A DNA stretch of 64,000 nucleotides from Capillidium heterosporum. Its lineage: Eukaryota > Entomophthoromycota > Entomophthoromycetes > Entomophthorales > Capillidiaceae. Shown piece by piece: positions 11,202 through 22,696 of this stretch (within the stretch, counting starts at the first letter, position 1; every line of letters starts with the position of its first letter). Both the position numbers and the translations under genes were made by a program. The notes beneath the pieces were generated by a model. That model was not told the DNA's origin, ran no database searches, and saw nothing but the letters and a program-made list of their open reading frames with translations. The stretch is from contig WBMQ01000005.1 in the NCBI GenBank assembly GCA_016630905.1, forward strand, positions 1,116,001 through 1,180,000, given 5' to 3'.

Positions 11202-12662
11202 ACTTTAGTTATACTTAAATTTAGCTATACATATAGAGTTTATATATAGTCATGTTTCAATATATCTTAATTTACCATATTAGTATAATTACCAAACTAA
11301 CTATTAATATTTATTGCAATTCTATCAGATGCATTTGACTTTTAGCAAGATGATTGATATTCTTCGATACCGATTGCATTTTTGATTTTATTATTGTATA
11401 GTTTTTATGGCAGTAAAACAAATGTGTTGTCAAATCATTAGTATACTGTAAATTTATCAAGTTATAAATAAAATATTGATAGATAGAAGCCCTGAGCTTC
11501 ACTTCAAGAATTATTGGCACAATATAGTATGTAAACACAGAATTCAAATTAGTTTACCTGGAAATTGGAATTAAAAACTTACCAATTTATCAGCTTGGGC
11601 TTGAAATTTGCTGATAAGTTGGCTATTTCATCATATACAATTTTTATAAGGGCGATTAATAATATTTATTAGTTATTCGGTGTATTAGCTCATTGTATGT
11701 GATACTATACTTTATAAATTGCAAATTTGAAGTAAAGGATTTGGTAATTTTATTTAGTAAATGTATAATAATGTAGAGCATAAGCAAAGTTTATTAACTT
11801 GATAATGAAATATACCTATCTTGATTTTCATATATTTCAGCAAAAGCGCAAAATGTAATGTAGTGTTCAAAGAGATTCCAACAAACCTTTAACTTTAGTC
11901 CAAGAAACTATCAAACCCAATTAGAAAGTATAACAGCTTTTTATAGAAGCTGCCTAGGATGGGCAAAGAATCAAAACCATTTATTCAAAATATGTCACCA
12001 CCTTTGAGAAAATATTTCAGCTCATTATCTTCATCTCTTTCAACTTTAGCTAAGTATAGAAATTTCAGAGATCGTAAATTTGCAATCTGCAGTCTTATAC
12101 AAAGCTTGCCTAGCTTAGTGACGTAAAGTGAAAATAGTTGATAAAGGACAGGCTCTACAAGCAATAAGTTGCAAATAAAATTTATCAGTTTTGAATAATA
12201 GAATTTGGATAGAAGTTGAAAGTTTCAACTTATATTTCTGTTCTAAAGATTTATATAAAAGAGATTTAAGTTAGTTGATACAAAGCAATAGAAGTATATA
12301 AACTGGAATGTGGATTATTTTTACAGAATTAGTAGTCTGGATATAGGCATTAAAGTTCAAATTTGGCTTTAAATTCATTTCGTTACTTCAAATATATTTG
12401 AAGGCATCCCATATAGTATGATTTTATCCAGATTATATGTGTATATTCCCTATATACATTCCGTTATTGGATACCCAAATTAATGTACACCCAAGATCAA
12501 CTAAACGAACATTGAAGTTCAATCCTTCTATATAAATCAAGTGACGTAGACCATTTTTCCGGAAATACAATCACCAATCATTTAAAGGGATTTCGAAAAT
12601 AGTGGCTATTGAAATAATAGCAAGCAAGCTCTCAACATTACCAAGCTTACACAGAGTACGAG
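11202..12662. other. Intergenic, no feature seen
   Basis: About 1.5 kb of AT-rich sequence between a dead secreted-protein copy and the dead F-box copy. The frame at 11311-11547 (minus) has no recognisable content. I see no RNA gene or clear repeat. Confidence 0.5.
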
Positions 12663-14150
12663 ATAACCACTTTACAATTCCTACCAACGTAAATCTTTTC
12701 GAAGGCAGCTGACTACCTAGAAGAGAGGAGTGTATATACCTTAGTCAAGCAGAATCGTATTTACAATCTTCTATTTCTACCTATATTTTATTCAGTAATT
12801 TACGACAAAACCAAACTTCTGCCTACTCAACATTCTAAACCAGAGCAGGAAAACTGGTACTTGATGTGTAAAAGGATATAAAAAATATATACGCACGTGA
12901 TCAAAGCAAGAAGGTTTCATCATTTGATACCAGATTTAGAGTTCAAGTATTTTAACAAATTAGTTAAATACGGGAACGGATGGATAATCAAGACTATTTC
13001 AATATGTTGCTAGCCATTTGAGTTAGTAAGTTCGAAAGGTTAAAATTTTTCAAGGCATACTTTAATTATGAGGTCGAATTCGATAACTCCAACCTGAGTA
13101 AATTACTAATCAACTTGAAAGTCTTGACTATTAGTTACCATAACTTGAAGGTCGAACAGATCCTTACATTTTCCAATCTAGGTCTCCCATCTTTAATTTT
13201 AAATATATCTACGCTCAAGTTGAATATCTTTGATCTCATCAATAAAAGTTTTCCAAACCTTGAGAAGTTGCACTTACATGGTTAAATTCAAAAGTCTAAG
13301 TAGATAGAGGTAGAGCTACCGAATATAACTTTGTTATATTTAAGTTGCAACAGTATAGCTTTGTACTTAATAAATGCTTTCCAAATACACTACATTTGCA
13401 CTTCTAATGCAATCCAACCCAACAACTAGCTTTTAATGGAAACACCACCAAATTTCCTGTGTTTATAAAGGTACGCAAGTTTGCACTATAGTTTAACATT
13501 CGAACTATCAATACATACACGTACCTTTATCAATGGCTGATTAAACCAATCCACTTTCTAAAACTTAAAGATCTAAAAATCACAATCTCATCCTACCAAG
13601 GTTCTGCAATCCTCAATCTAGACAAGTGGGCATCCAAACTCCAAGGTTTAACGACGTACTACCATTTAGTTACCGAATCATCAGCTATCCAATATTTTGC
13701 TCATTTGAAGCAACTCAACCTACTCATCTACATATTTGTTGATATTGAGATATTTAAAACGATATTCAACGATTTACCTAGCTTGTAGTAGCTTTAAATC
13801 TCTAGTAATACACTTAGTAAGAATTTCGACTTCATACCAAAGCTCGATTTCACAAGTTAAATTTCTTGTATTCGTATCCAACTCAACAAGGATTTTTCTA
13901 AAATTTTTGGCCTTTTTGAAGGCCTTAAGTTATATGAACATAAGATTTAGGTATCAAGATGCTGAAAATTTCGATCCGAGTAATACTGTATTCTTGGAGG
14001 CTCAGTTTCCAAGTCTATTCTATCTACGCATCTCCAGCACAACTGAAGATGTAATCAAATAGCTTCTGAAGTTGCCATCCAAGCTTTTACGGCTGCAGAT
14101 AGATAAAAAGCTGTTTACAATCCTAAAGTTAAGCAATATTTGGATTGAGA
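12663..14150 (+). pseudogene. F-box/LRR pseudogene, paralogue of the gene at 32654
   Basis: Aligns along its whole length with the intact F-box/LRR gene at 32654-34150. The beginning (ACTTTACAATTCCTACC against ACTTTACAACTCCTACC) lines up, but the ATG is now ATA, and matching blocks continue through the LRR part (for example ATCAACTTGAAAGTCTTGAC near 13110 and 33103) to the last codons near 14146. It is interrupted by several stops and frame changes; around 13282-13312 CAA and CAG codons have become TAA and TAG. Many differences look like C-to-T or G-to-A. The longest surviving frame is 13736-14062. Like the intact copy, it is followed about 0.5 kb downstream by a secreted-protein gene on the opposite strand. 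Confidence 0.88.
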
Positions 14151-14691
14151 TGCGCAAACTTTACTTGGAGGTATAGCTGCTATGATGAATATCCTATTCT
14201 AGCTTCAAATATTTCATAAATATACTTTCTTTCATTTAGCTTCACTCTATTTTGTATCATTTACATAGTATCAGTCTATTAGTATATCTATATCGAAATG
14301 TGGGCTGATAGTACATATATGATAAATTTATAGTTGACAGTTGAGTCTTTGATAATATAGCTACTATAATCATACAGCTTAAAAATGAAACATATAAACT
14401 ACCAACTCAACTGCAACATCAACAGCAATTAAAGAAAAAGTCATTATAAAAGCTGTGCGTTAGATATAAAGGCTCCTTTAACTAAAAGCAGTGCTATTTA
14501 TTACTGTAATAAGCAAGTAAAATTTTATCTTTAACTATAAATAAAGTTTCACTATCTTCAGCTCTATTAAGGCTATAAAGTAATTGGAAATACTAAAAAT
14601 ATAGCTTAGTATAAAGTAAATAGACAGAAATAAACACTATAACTCTAATTTACTTAAATTTAGTTTCAAAAGTTCCATCATGTCATTTCAT

Positions 14692-15012
14692 TTAGAAGAT
14701 AGCAGCGAGCTTATCGTTCTTCTTGGCAAAATTATTGGCGTCGACATCCTCCTTGTGGGTATTCTCTTCAAATACAGCGGCTTTCTTGTTGTGGTCGAAT
14801 TCATCCTTGTGAAAGTTTTCATTGCGAACTAGGTTATTATCCTTAACGATAATTGAATTGAAACGGTTGAAACCACCATACCCACCATAACCATCATAGT
14901 TAAATGGTGAGTATAACCCATTTTCGTACCCGTAACTATCAAAGTTGCTGTAACCGTCAAAGTAAGTGGCGGAAATGGAAGCAATGGCAAAAGCGGTGTA
15001 GAAGAATTTCAT
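14692..15012 (-). CDS. Small secreted Tyr/Gly-rich protein (family copy 1, intact)
   Basis: 106 residues from the ATG at 15012. The N-terminus (MKFFYTAFAIASISA) is a clear signal peptide. Residues about 17-55 are rich in Tyr, Gly, Asn and Phe (FNYDGYGGYGGFNRFN), and the C-terminal half is charged and conserved among copies (NENFHKDEFDHNKKAAVFEE, then NTHKEDVDANNFAKKNDK). I know no family for it; function unknown, secretion inferred. A TATA-like box lies only about 40 bp upstream of the ATG (15051-15058), so the leader must be very short. The leader CAATTAAAAT(AT)G is shared with the 35.0-kb copy. It has the same length as that copy and lies in the same place relative to an F-box gene. Confidence 0.75.
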   Translation of the reverse strand: MKFFYTAFAIASISATYFDGYSNFDSYGYENGLYSPFNYDGYGGYGGFNRFNSIIVKDNNLVRNENFHKDEFDHNKKAAVFEENTHKEDVDANNFAKKNDKLAAIF

Positions 15013-16202
15013 ATTTTAATTGTAATGTGGCTAGCTGTATATGCAAAGCTTATATATAGGAATATTTCAATAGATCTTAATCTATTATATTATTAGTATA
15101 CTTATCAGGCTTTTTATCAATATTGATCATAATTCTATCAGATACATTTGATATCCATCAGGTGATTAATAACTTTATCTGTTTGGTAAAAGTAAACTTT
15201 TACCAAATCACTACAATGTTTTATTCTATAATACAAATTTCTGTCAAAGTTGGATTTGGCTGAGTTTTTTATACCTTAAAGGTATCTTAAAATACAAATA
15301 GAAAAATACTTACACAAAATATATTACAAATTCAGAAGCTAAATCACCTTGCTAATTTGAATCAAATGAAGTGCCACAATTTTGAAAAGTTCAAAGCAAA
15401 CGTCATTGAAATTGTTACAAATTAGTTCATTAGGAAAAAGGTATATACATTTCAGTAATATCAAAATTTATATATATGTGTAAATATAATTCCAATATAG
15501 ATAAAAAATAATTAATTGTTATAAATTAATCATATAGCAGCAAAGCTATACATCCAATTCTACAAATAACATAGTATACCTTTAAAAAGATAAAGCAGCC
15601 AAAGTAAACTATTCAATTCATAAGGTACTTACATTTACATATAGCATGTTAGCTGACCAACTTCACCAAGTGTTTGATCACTGGTTCGAACTTCCAGTCG
15701 AATGAATTTGGTCGAACTTAGTGAGTCCTTTGGCATGGGACATGTCATGTTTATCGTGTTGCAGGTTGGCTAATACAGACACGGAAATTTCTCTACAGCA
15801 AATAAAAATACTCGGAGCTCTCAATACCTGCAAAACTATCGGCTAGGAATCTAAAAATGTTTACTTAAACTGATCCAAACTTAAATCCACGATCTGAAAA
15901 CAAACAAAATCCAAATCCAAACTAAAAGAAAATCTCCTGTCTTTCTATACAAGAGCCTCGATATATATTGTAGCTTAGAAGAAATTCATCATTTTATAAT
16001 ATATGGGTTGATTCTTTTCAATCGAAAAGAGGTAAAAATAAGGGAGAGATAAAAATATATTTCCTGCAGCATTTTTTCTGGCAGTGAGTGTCATTGTGGA
16101 CTATTTGTGAAAAATGAAAATCGTCTGATCTTTTGATATACGATTTAATTAAAAAACTAAGTTGACAAGGCTTATGGGAAATATTTTTTTCATAATTTAT
16201 TA
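15013..16202. other. Gene-free AT-rich stretch
   Basis: Beyond the promoter of the secreted-protein gene I see no open frame or RNA gene. A short less AT-rich patch near 15640-15780 has no readable frame. Confidence 0.45.
15047..15060 (-). promoter_or_regulatory. TATA-like box of secreted-protein copy 1
   Basis: Minus-strand CCTATATATAAGC about 40 bp before the ATG at 15012. The paralogue at 34704-35024 has a similar box at the same distance (35059-35070). Confidence 0.45.
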
Positions 16203-16427
16203 TTAAATATTCAGTAAGTTTGAGGCCATACTGTTAAGCTCATCAAAGGAGGTATTGACATCTGCGAGGCTGTTCAAAGAATTCCTTAACAAATTTATAT
16301 CGGAACTGGTAATCACTAAGACAGAAAGAGCCTGAAATTTTAATACATTAATTCGTAATAAAGGCACCTTTGATGTCTTTGTTGCAATTAACAGTATTAT
16401 TGTCAGACACTTCAAGATCTTCATAGG
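16203..16427 (-). CDS. Possible small secreted protein, unknown
   Basis: A frame of about 74 codons on the minus strand. It starts MPMKILKCLTIILLIATKTS, which resembles a signal peptide, followed by a helical, Leu/Asn/Ser-rich tail (DINLLRNSLNSLADVNTSFD) with regular hydrophobic spacing. I recognise no family. It lies in very AT-rich DNA next to a large relic, so it may be a fragment or chance. No TATA-like box or intron evidence supports it. Confidence 0.3.
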   Translation of the reverse strand, partial: PMKILKCLTIILLIATKTSKVPLLRINVLKFQALSVLVITSSDINLLRNSLNSLADVNTSFDELNSMASNLLNI

Positions 16428-16559
16428 CATTGCTATTAATCGGTTTAAATAACCATTATACTAATAGTATAGTCAATTCTTAGAAGAATTTTATTTCATT
16501 AATAATCATGAAAATATTGCTGTTGGTATAAGGGCTCTTTTCCTATTATTGGATTTTCT

Positions 16560-18330
16560 CTTACCAATCTCATTATGTAAAAACTAGTGCTGTTCATATC
16601 GCCGAAATCTTTCGAAAGTTTGAGTTTCTTAAAAGAATTAATGATGATGTGAAAAACTTCAAATTTAGAATATTAGATTCTCCAAAAGTAACTTGTAAGC
16701 TAGTATCTTCAGTACTCTGTGTTGGCTTCTTAGGTTCACTTTGAGTAATGATTCTAAAGTTATCAGTTGTCATAGGATTTCAATTTTAGTGGTAGTGATG
16801 GTTTTTTGCTCAGGGTGTTGGTGTTCATCGAAATTATTACCAGATTTGTACTCTACAAATTGGAAAATCTCACTGTCCTTCTCCTTTGCTTTGAGGGTAT
16901 ACTTTTCTCAAATTCCATCAGTTTAATGTTGTAGGCTTTAGTTTAGTCAAAATTGTCTAAAATGTTGCTAATTTCTTCAAATTCCTCAAGTTTAAAAGCA
17001 TAGGCTTTAATTTGACTAAAATCACTTAAGATATAGTCAATTTCGCTAACATATATTTGATCAGTAGTTTTAGATACACTTTGACTTTATTCATCTGAAT
17101 TAATGTCAAAGGTAGTGATTTCTTGATCACCAATATTATCTAAACTAAAGTTTTATCCTTCCTGATATATATAACCAATTAAACTTACTGCAAAGTTACT
17201 GTAGTTTCCAGTGCCTTCAAGGTATTCAATGTTTTTACCTTAATGCTGGATGCTCGCTTCGAAAAATATACTATCTTCAATATCCATAGGGTAAAAAGGA
17301 TATATTTAATAATGAACAGAATCATCTGAGCCGTGTTTGTCTTCGTCAGCATCTATATCCCCAAGAGCTTTATATACATTTCGATATTCATCATCTGAAT
17401 TATTGCAAATTTAATTATCTTCTTGATAATTATTGTTTTTGATTCAAGGTATCCATAGCTTTCATTACTATCGTAGTCTGAACCTTACAAATTGTAGTTT
17501 TAACTGTTGGTATTTTGCTGTATCAAATATTTCCGGTGTTATGTTGAATATTGAGACTTAATACTTCAGCATCGTTTATATCTATAGGATTGAAAAGTAT
17601 GCTTAAGGATTGGAAAAATAATTTGAACTATATTTGGCTTCTTTGCTATCTATATATCCAAGGATTTCAGGCGTACCACGAACTTCCTCGCCTGAAATAT
17701 TCCAAACCTCATCATATTTATTATTTTAGTTGTTGGATTCAAGGTTTTTGTCAAGTTATACTCATATCTAACTAAATCTTCTACAAGGTGTTTGAGACCT
17801 TCGATGCTACTAAGATTCTTGATACTCTCATTTTTCTACTTGGCCGTCAGTAGATATATCATCGCCTTTGTTGTGAATATTTATAGAGCCAAAATTGGAG
17901 ACTTTTACTTGATCGTTCAAAGTTTTAGAATTAAAGCGTTTTCCATAGGGGTCATTGTCAGTTGCACTTTCAGCTAGATAGTTTTCACTTTCCCCGTTAT
18001 CAATAGACATATTAATATCTACTTCATCTAAATAAAATAGTTAATAAGCTCTATAATGTATAAAAACTATCATATTGAATCACCAAGGCATCTAAAAACT
18101 TCGACCACTTTAATTATTTTGTCTTCCTCTACATAATAATTCAGTAAAGTAACTTTTGGTTTAAACTTACGGTCTATGACGTTAAGGGCACCAAAGAATT
18201 TACATAAGCCATCAGGCTCATCCTCTTGTCTTTGTACTTCTTTATAGCGTTAGATTTGTCTAACCACATGCCTATTGGGGTCGTACATATTCTCAAATCC
18301 TTTCAACTTAAACTTTAGCTTAAAGAGAAA
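16560..18330 (-). pseudogene. Relic of a large acidic protein gene
   Basis: Read on the minus strand, many short open pieces in changing frames share the look of one protein. Near the 5' end is MYDPNRHVVRQI, then PDGLCKFFGALNVIDRKFKP and VTLLNYYVEEDKIIKVVEV. After that come acidic stretches (MSIDNGESENYLAES; GSDYDSNESYGYLES; ALGDIDADEDKHGSDDS) and, near 16.93-17.05 kb, two copies of a unit DFxxxKAYxxKLxEFE. Many stops and frame changes break it. I do not recognise the family. The order (a compact N-terminal domain, then an acidic tail) is inferred from the pieces. Confidence 0.4.
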
Positions 18331-21223
18331 AGATGTCAGATTTCTAATACTCCAATCCAAACTACTGTATTATCAATGAATTCTAAGCTAAAATTTCAAA
18401 GAATTTATACTTAATCCCTAAAAAAACAAGTGGCAGCCCTAATTAGTACAATTTATCTTTTATACTAGTAAATGTATACATAGTTAAATTGCTACTTGTA
18501 CCATAAATATTTGGCATTAAATCAGCCAATACTACAGTAAATCTACCATTAAATAAGCTACTATTTGGCGGCTTTCGATAGATGAGTCAACAGTTAGCCC
18601 TTGAACTATTTATAAATACATCTAAGCTACATGATAGTAAAAAGAAATAGTAGCCTATAATTTGTAGGATTATGACTTTTGAATACTCATCAAGTATTCA
18701 GATGACGTTAGAGATAAAGTTTGAAATGACATAGATAGGCCACTTGAAAGATGATCTTCAGTACTTATCATAAGCCAATAGATTCTTATTATAACTTGCT
18801 ATGTGTATTTTAACAGGCTCCGCTATATATGTTTATGATTTGATAAATTGAATTAACTTATCTCAAATTTGGAATCATCGTAAAGTAAAAAGGAATTCAC
18901 AACCAACCTATATGAATTTTCATAACAAAAGGAATGTGAGAAAGTGATCCATTGAAATCTTGATTAAAAAGAGTGAGAAGGAATATGTGATCAAATGATA
19001 ACTAGAAAGACACATTATAGCAATTTAGTTTCAAATAAGATTAGTAGCAGTCCGTAAATATTTACTTCCAATGCTATTTATCAGGATTTATCAAGAAATA
19101 TTGACAAATTTTCAATTAGAGTCTAGCTATAAAAGCGAAAGGTTTTGTTGAAGAGGGTGATAAAATTGAGATCTAAAATCAATATAATAAGGAAGAAAAG
19201 GTATTCAAGCTAAACTTAATATCTATTAAGCTTGAGTTTATTAGAGCTCTTAGTTTGCTAGCATATAAGTTCGATATCAAAATGACTAAGCTTAAGGGAT
19301 TGTTACCTAATTTCAGATTAAGAATAGGGAGTTGAAGTTTTTAATAAAAATATTCTCACTTGCAATTATATACATATTTACTATTATTTAGGCTATCACT
19401 TTGAAAGAACGTAGTATCCTGACCTAGCCATTTATTTTCGACGACGTAAATTGAATATTTAAAATGGCAATTCAGTAACTTAAGATAAAAGCCAAAAATG
19501 TTCGTCAAATATAAAGTATATTAGTTCCGTCATATCCAATTTCCTATGTAAAGATAAATATATGAAGCCATCGCCAATAAAAATATATAGCTCCTTTTAT
19601 AGTAAAAATTGGTCTTGTAATTAACGGCATTTAGCCACAATTACTCGATTATATATTCCTGCTCATAGCTTGTAACTTTTACCAAAATTGGTTAAAAATG
19701 AAATTTAGCAATTTGTGACTTAAATTTTGTCAAACCAATTCAAGCCAAAATCTAATTGATTTCAAAAAGAATTCATTAAATTGCTTCCAGAATAAATTAG
19801 TTTCACAGTTTTTCCGGAACTTTTACAATTATCACCCAAAAACTTGGAATAGAAATTTACATGTGCCAAGTATTGATAAAGTCGATATAAGTAGACAAAT
19901 ATAATGTTTATAGTAGCTCACAACCTAGAAATTAGTTATTTTAAAAAACTAAATCATAGCCTGTTTTGTATTAAAAATTTGTCAAGTTATTGGCTAGGAT
20001 AAATATTCTATGTTTCACATGGAGGACAGCTGGCACAAGATAGAATATAACTTTAAAACCATTATAAATTCTATTGATAGCCCTAATAAAGGTTCCGAAT
20101 ATAACTAAAAATATTGTAAATATTAGATACGTGCCTTTTGACTTAAAAGTGATTATTGAAACGAATTTTTACTAGTAACTTTGTTTAAATATAGCTACCT
20201 AGATTTTAGGTAGATAAAACAAAGAACATATTCAATAGTATAAATAGGTCGCTTATTGAAACTGAAATTTGGTGTTAATTTACAGAATGTCTCCAAAATT
20301 TTTTCTACATCAGTTCAGCTTTAGTGAAATGATAGGAATTACAATGAAACCTACTAAAAGCAAAAATACATTACTATAGTTCAAATCTATTGGTTTGCAC
20401 AGAGTTCAATGTTATATTACAAACATACTTATTCTCTCTTACCATTCTAAATTTTAGTGCTGATGCCATCCAAAAAGTTTGGCAGATATTTTGAGAAATT
20501 AGCTATACCGAGATAGATTCATTTGCCCTATTTTTATTTAGATTTTAAATGGATATGTAGAGATATAAGAGCTGATCACTTGACCTCCAGTACTAAAATA
20601 CCGAAACCTAGTTAATGAATGTTATGTTTATTGCATCAGTTATTGGCTTGGTGCCAAATGGCCCAGCTACGAGTGGCTATTTTTGGAAATGGGTTTTATA
20701 GCACAACTCCAAGAAGCTTATAAGCTTAAAAGCTTCGTAAACCTGTTTATATATTCTTAAGCTTTTATATCAATCACCTTTGAAGCCCACAATTGTTACT
20801 TAACTATCATATCAAATTTCAAGATTATCAATAGAAGCCGCTTTCTGAAATACATCTTCCAATATTTATCTAAACTTGTTATTACATATATAAAGTAAAT
20901 AAGCTATTAAGTATGTTGTGATTATTTAACGCTATGTTAAACACTAAATGCATTTTTCAATAAAGATCGAGGTATACAATTAATAAAATATAGATACAGA
21001 TGCATTATTATGCTCATAATTGATGATAAAAATATAAAGAATAGGTTATTTTATAAACATAAGCCAAGTTTTACAGCTAGTACTTATCAAGGTCAAAAGT
21101 TCATCCCTTAAGTAGTCGAATTTGATTTGATAAAATCGATATCTATGAATAATAGATATCCAAGTTTCCAACTTTAATACTAGCAATTTGCTAAACTTTT
21201 CAACTCTCTTGAATTTTTGTAAG
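18331..21223. other. Gene-free AT-rich stretch of about 2.9 kb
   Basis: No open frame with protein-like content, no tRNA and no clear repeat. The last ~110 bp (from about 21115) are shared with the upstream flank of the decayed copy at 27.2 kb, so they belong to a duplicated block. Confidence 0.45.
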
Positions 21224-21749
21224 ATGTACAAGTCAACCAACTCAGCCGATTCAAGTAACACCACTTTCATCCTTGACTCCTCAGGTGAAGTTATCAATGA
21301 AGCAGCTTTATCCGGATCTCTCGGTCGTCAGTATTTCTCTGGAAATAACATATTCGATCGTGCCTATCAGGCAAGTTACCAATAAAAAATCAACTATACA
21401 TATGCGGTTGAACACTATCCTAGGTAATAGTAGTATTGTACGTCGCTTTAGAAAGGAGATGTCAACTGCCAATCAAGGTACTTTATTTGCAGGCTGGGGT
21501 AATACTAATATACTTATGCTAGGTTCTAATTGTACTACCTCTACCTCTACCTCTACCCAACCTATTCCTAAATCTGGTGTAGGAAATACTAGAAGCTTGG
21601 TTCGGAACTATATCCAACCTATTAGAACACCTCAAGTTCAAGTTCCACTCCATCCATCCAAGCTTTGTCGAATCTTAAAGAAAAAGCTAAGCCATGGTAG
21701 CATCTGTGGAAGAAAAAGTATATTTGATTTTAAAGCTATAGAATACTAA
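21224..21749 (+). CDS. Unknown gene, 5' part (duplicated at 27.2 kb)
   Basis: Probable first exon from ATG 21224 (MYKSTNSADSSNTTFILDSS, GEVINEAALSGSLGRQYFSG). A later exon reads about from STANQ, then SNCTTSTSTSTQPIPKSG to TPQVQVPLHPSKLCRILKKK. The intron between the last two parts (about 21480-21523, ending TATGCTAG) is supported by the decayed copy at 27.2 kb, where the matching bases also begin GTA and end TTTAG. How exon 1 joins the middle part is unclear; a CAG|GCAAGT donor near 21370 is one option. A TACTAAT branch and CCAG acceptor (21755-21774) suggest another intron running into the next frame, so this and the 21755-22696 frame may be one gene. Function unknown. Confidence 0.45.
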
Positions 21750-21754
21750 TATGT

Positions 21755-22696
21755 ATGAACTTTGTCCAGCTTCTTTCGAAAAACCTGGTCCATCATCGCT
21801 TAATCCAAAGGAGGATGAAGGTAGCCACAGAGCCTATAGGTGAGCAGGGTGAGTTGGAAGCAGCACCTGTAGATCATTCTGAAAGCCAGACCCAATTGGT
21901 TCCTCCACAGCCGCCTCAACTCAGTATCAATCACAGGATTAAGACGAACATCCTAGATAAAAATCTAGAGGCTTTGGCCAACGGTAGCAATCTGCACTGT
22001 TACTGGAAACGGCTTTACAAGTTGAACGAGGCTTGCAAATACAGTTTGAGGAATCCACATAAGAATAGAAACGGTGCGCTCTTCGATTATAGGCTTCAGT
22101 ATACAAGCGAGCTACAGATACTTAGTCGTAAGTATAGAAAGTTGGAGCTCCTTCTTGCTTCTATGGGTTTACCCACTGTACATTCAAGGCTCATCAAGTA
22201 TCGAGAAGGTTGGCAGGTTAAGAGGGAACCGAACGCTACTTTGACTAAAAAACGTCGAATGGAATGCACCGATCTTGAACCTAAGAATAAGAAGGTAAAG
22301 TGTGGATTGAAAGCCGGTTTGGAAAATGATATCCAACAGGAAGCCCCTAAAAGTATGCCACCGCCCGTAAATGAGAATAGTGAGATAGCTAATAGTATAC
22401 CTCCGATCGGTAGTTTGATATATACCATAAATATACCTAGTCACTTGGAGAATTTACTTAAGCTTAACTCGGACATAAGGAAGCTGGAACTACAGTTTGA
22501 AGGAGATATCGAGCTTATAAATCAACTACAGCTCAATGTCCCTGAAAAAGCATTTTCAATCGAGAATGAAGCTAAAATCAATCCCTCAGGCAGAGCTAAG
22601 AGATCGTTAGATAGCTCCTCCTTAGATACTAAGTCAACTTCAAAGTCCCAATTCTACAAGCGAACAAGGAACTGGGTTTACAGCTTACAGTCTTAA
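21755..22696 (+). CDS. Unknown, probably nuclear protein (maybe the 3' part of the preceding gene)
   Basis: An open frame of 313 codons. It has a helical basic block (LHCYWKRLYKLNEACKYSLR; FDYRLQYTSELQILSRKYRK), a bipartite nuclear-localisation-like stretch (KKRRMECTDLEPKNKKVK) and a second helical segment (HLENLLKLNSDIRKLELQFE). I recognise no family. The first ~30 codons may be partly intron: a TACTAAT branch and CCAG acceptor end near 21774, and from there another frame (SFEKPGPSSLNPKEDEGSHR) reads protein-like up to about 21840, one base out of phase with the main frame. The true start is therefore uncertain. Confidence 0.55.
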   Translation: MNFVQLLSKNLVHHRLIQRRMKVATEPIGEQGELEAAPVDHSESQTQLVPPQPPQLSINHRIKTNILDKNLEALANGSNLHCYWKRLYKLNEACKYSLRNPHKNRNGALFDYRLQYTSELQILSRKYRKLELLLASMGLPTVHSRLIKYREGWQVKREPNATLTKKRRMECTDLEPKNKKVKCGLKAGLENDIQQEAPKSMPPPVNENSEIANSIPPIGSLIYTINIPSHLENLLKLNSDIRKLELQFEGDIELINQLQLNVPEKAFSIENEAKINPSGRAKRSLDSSSLDTKSTSKSQFYKRTRNWVYSLQS

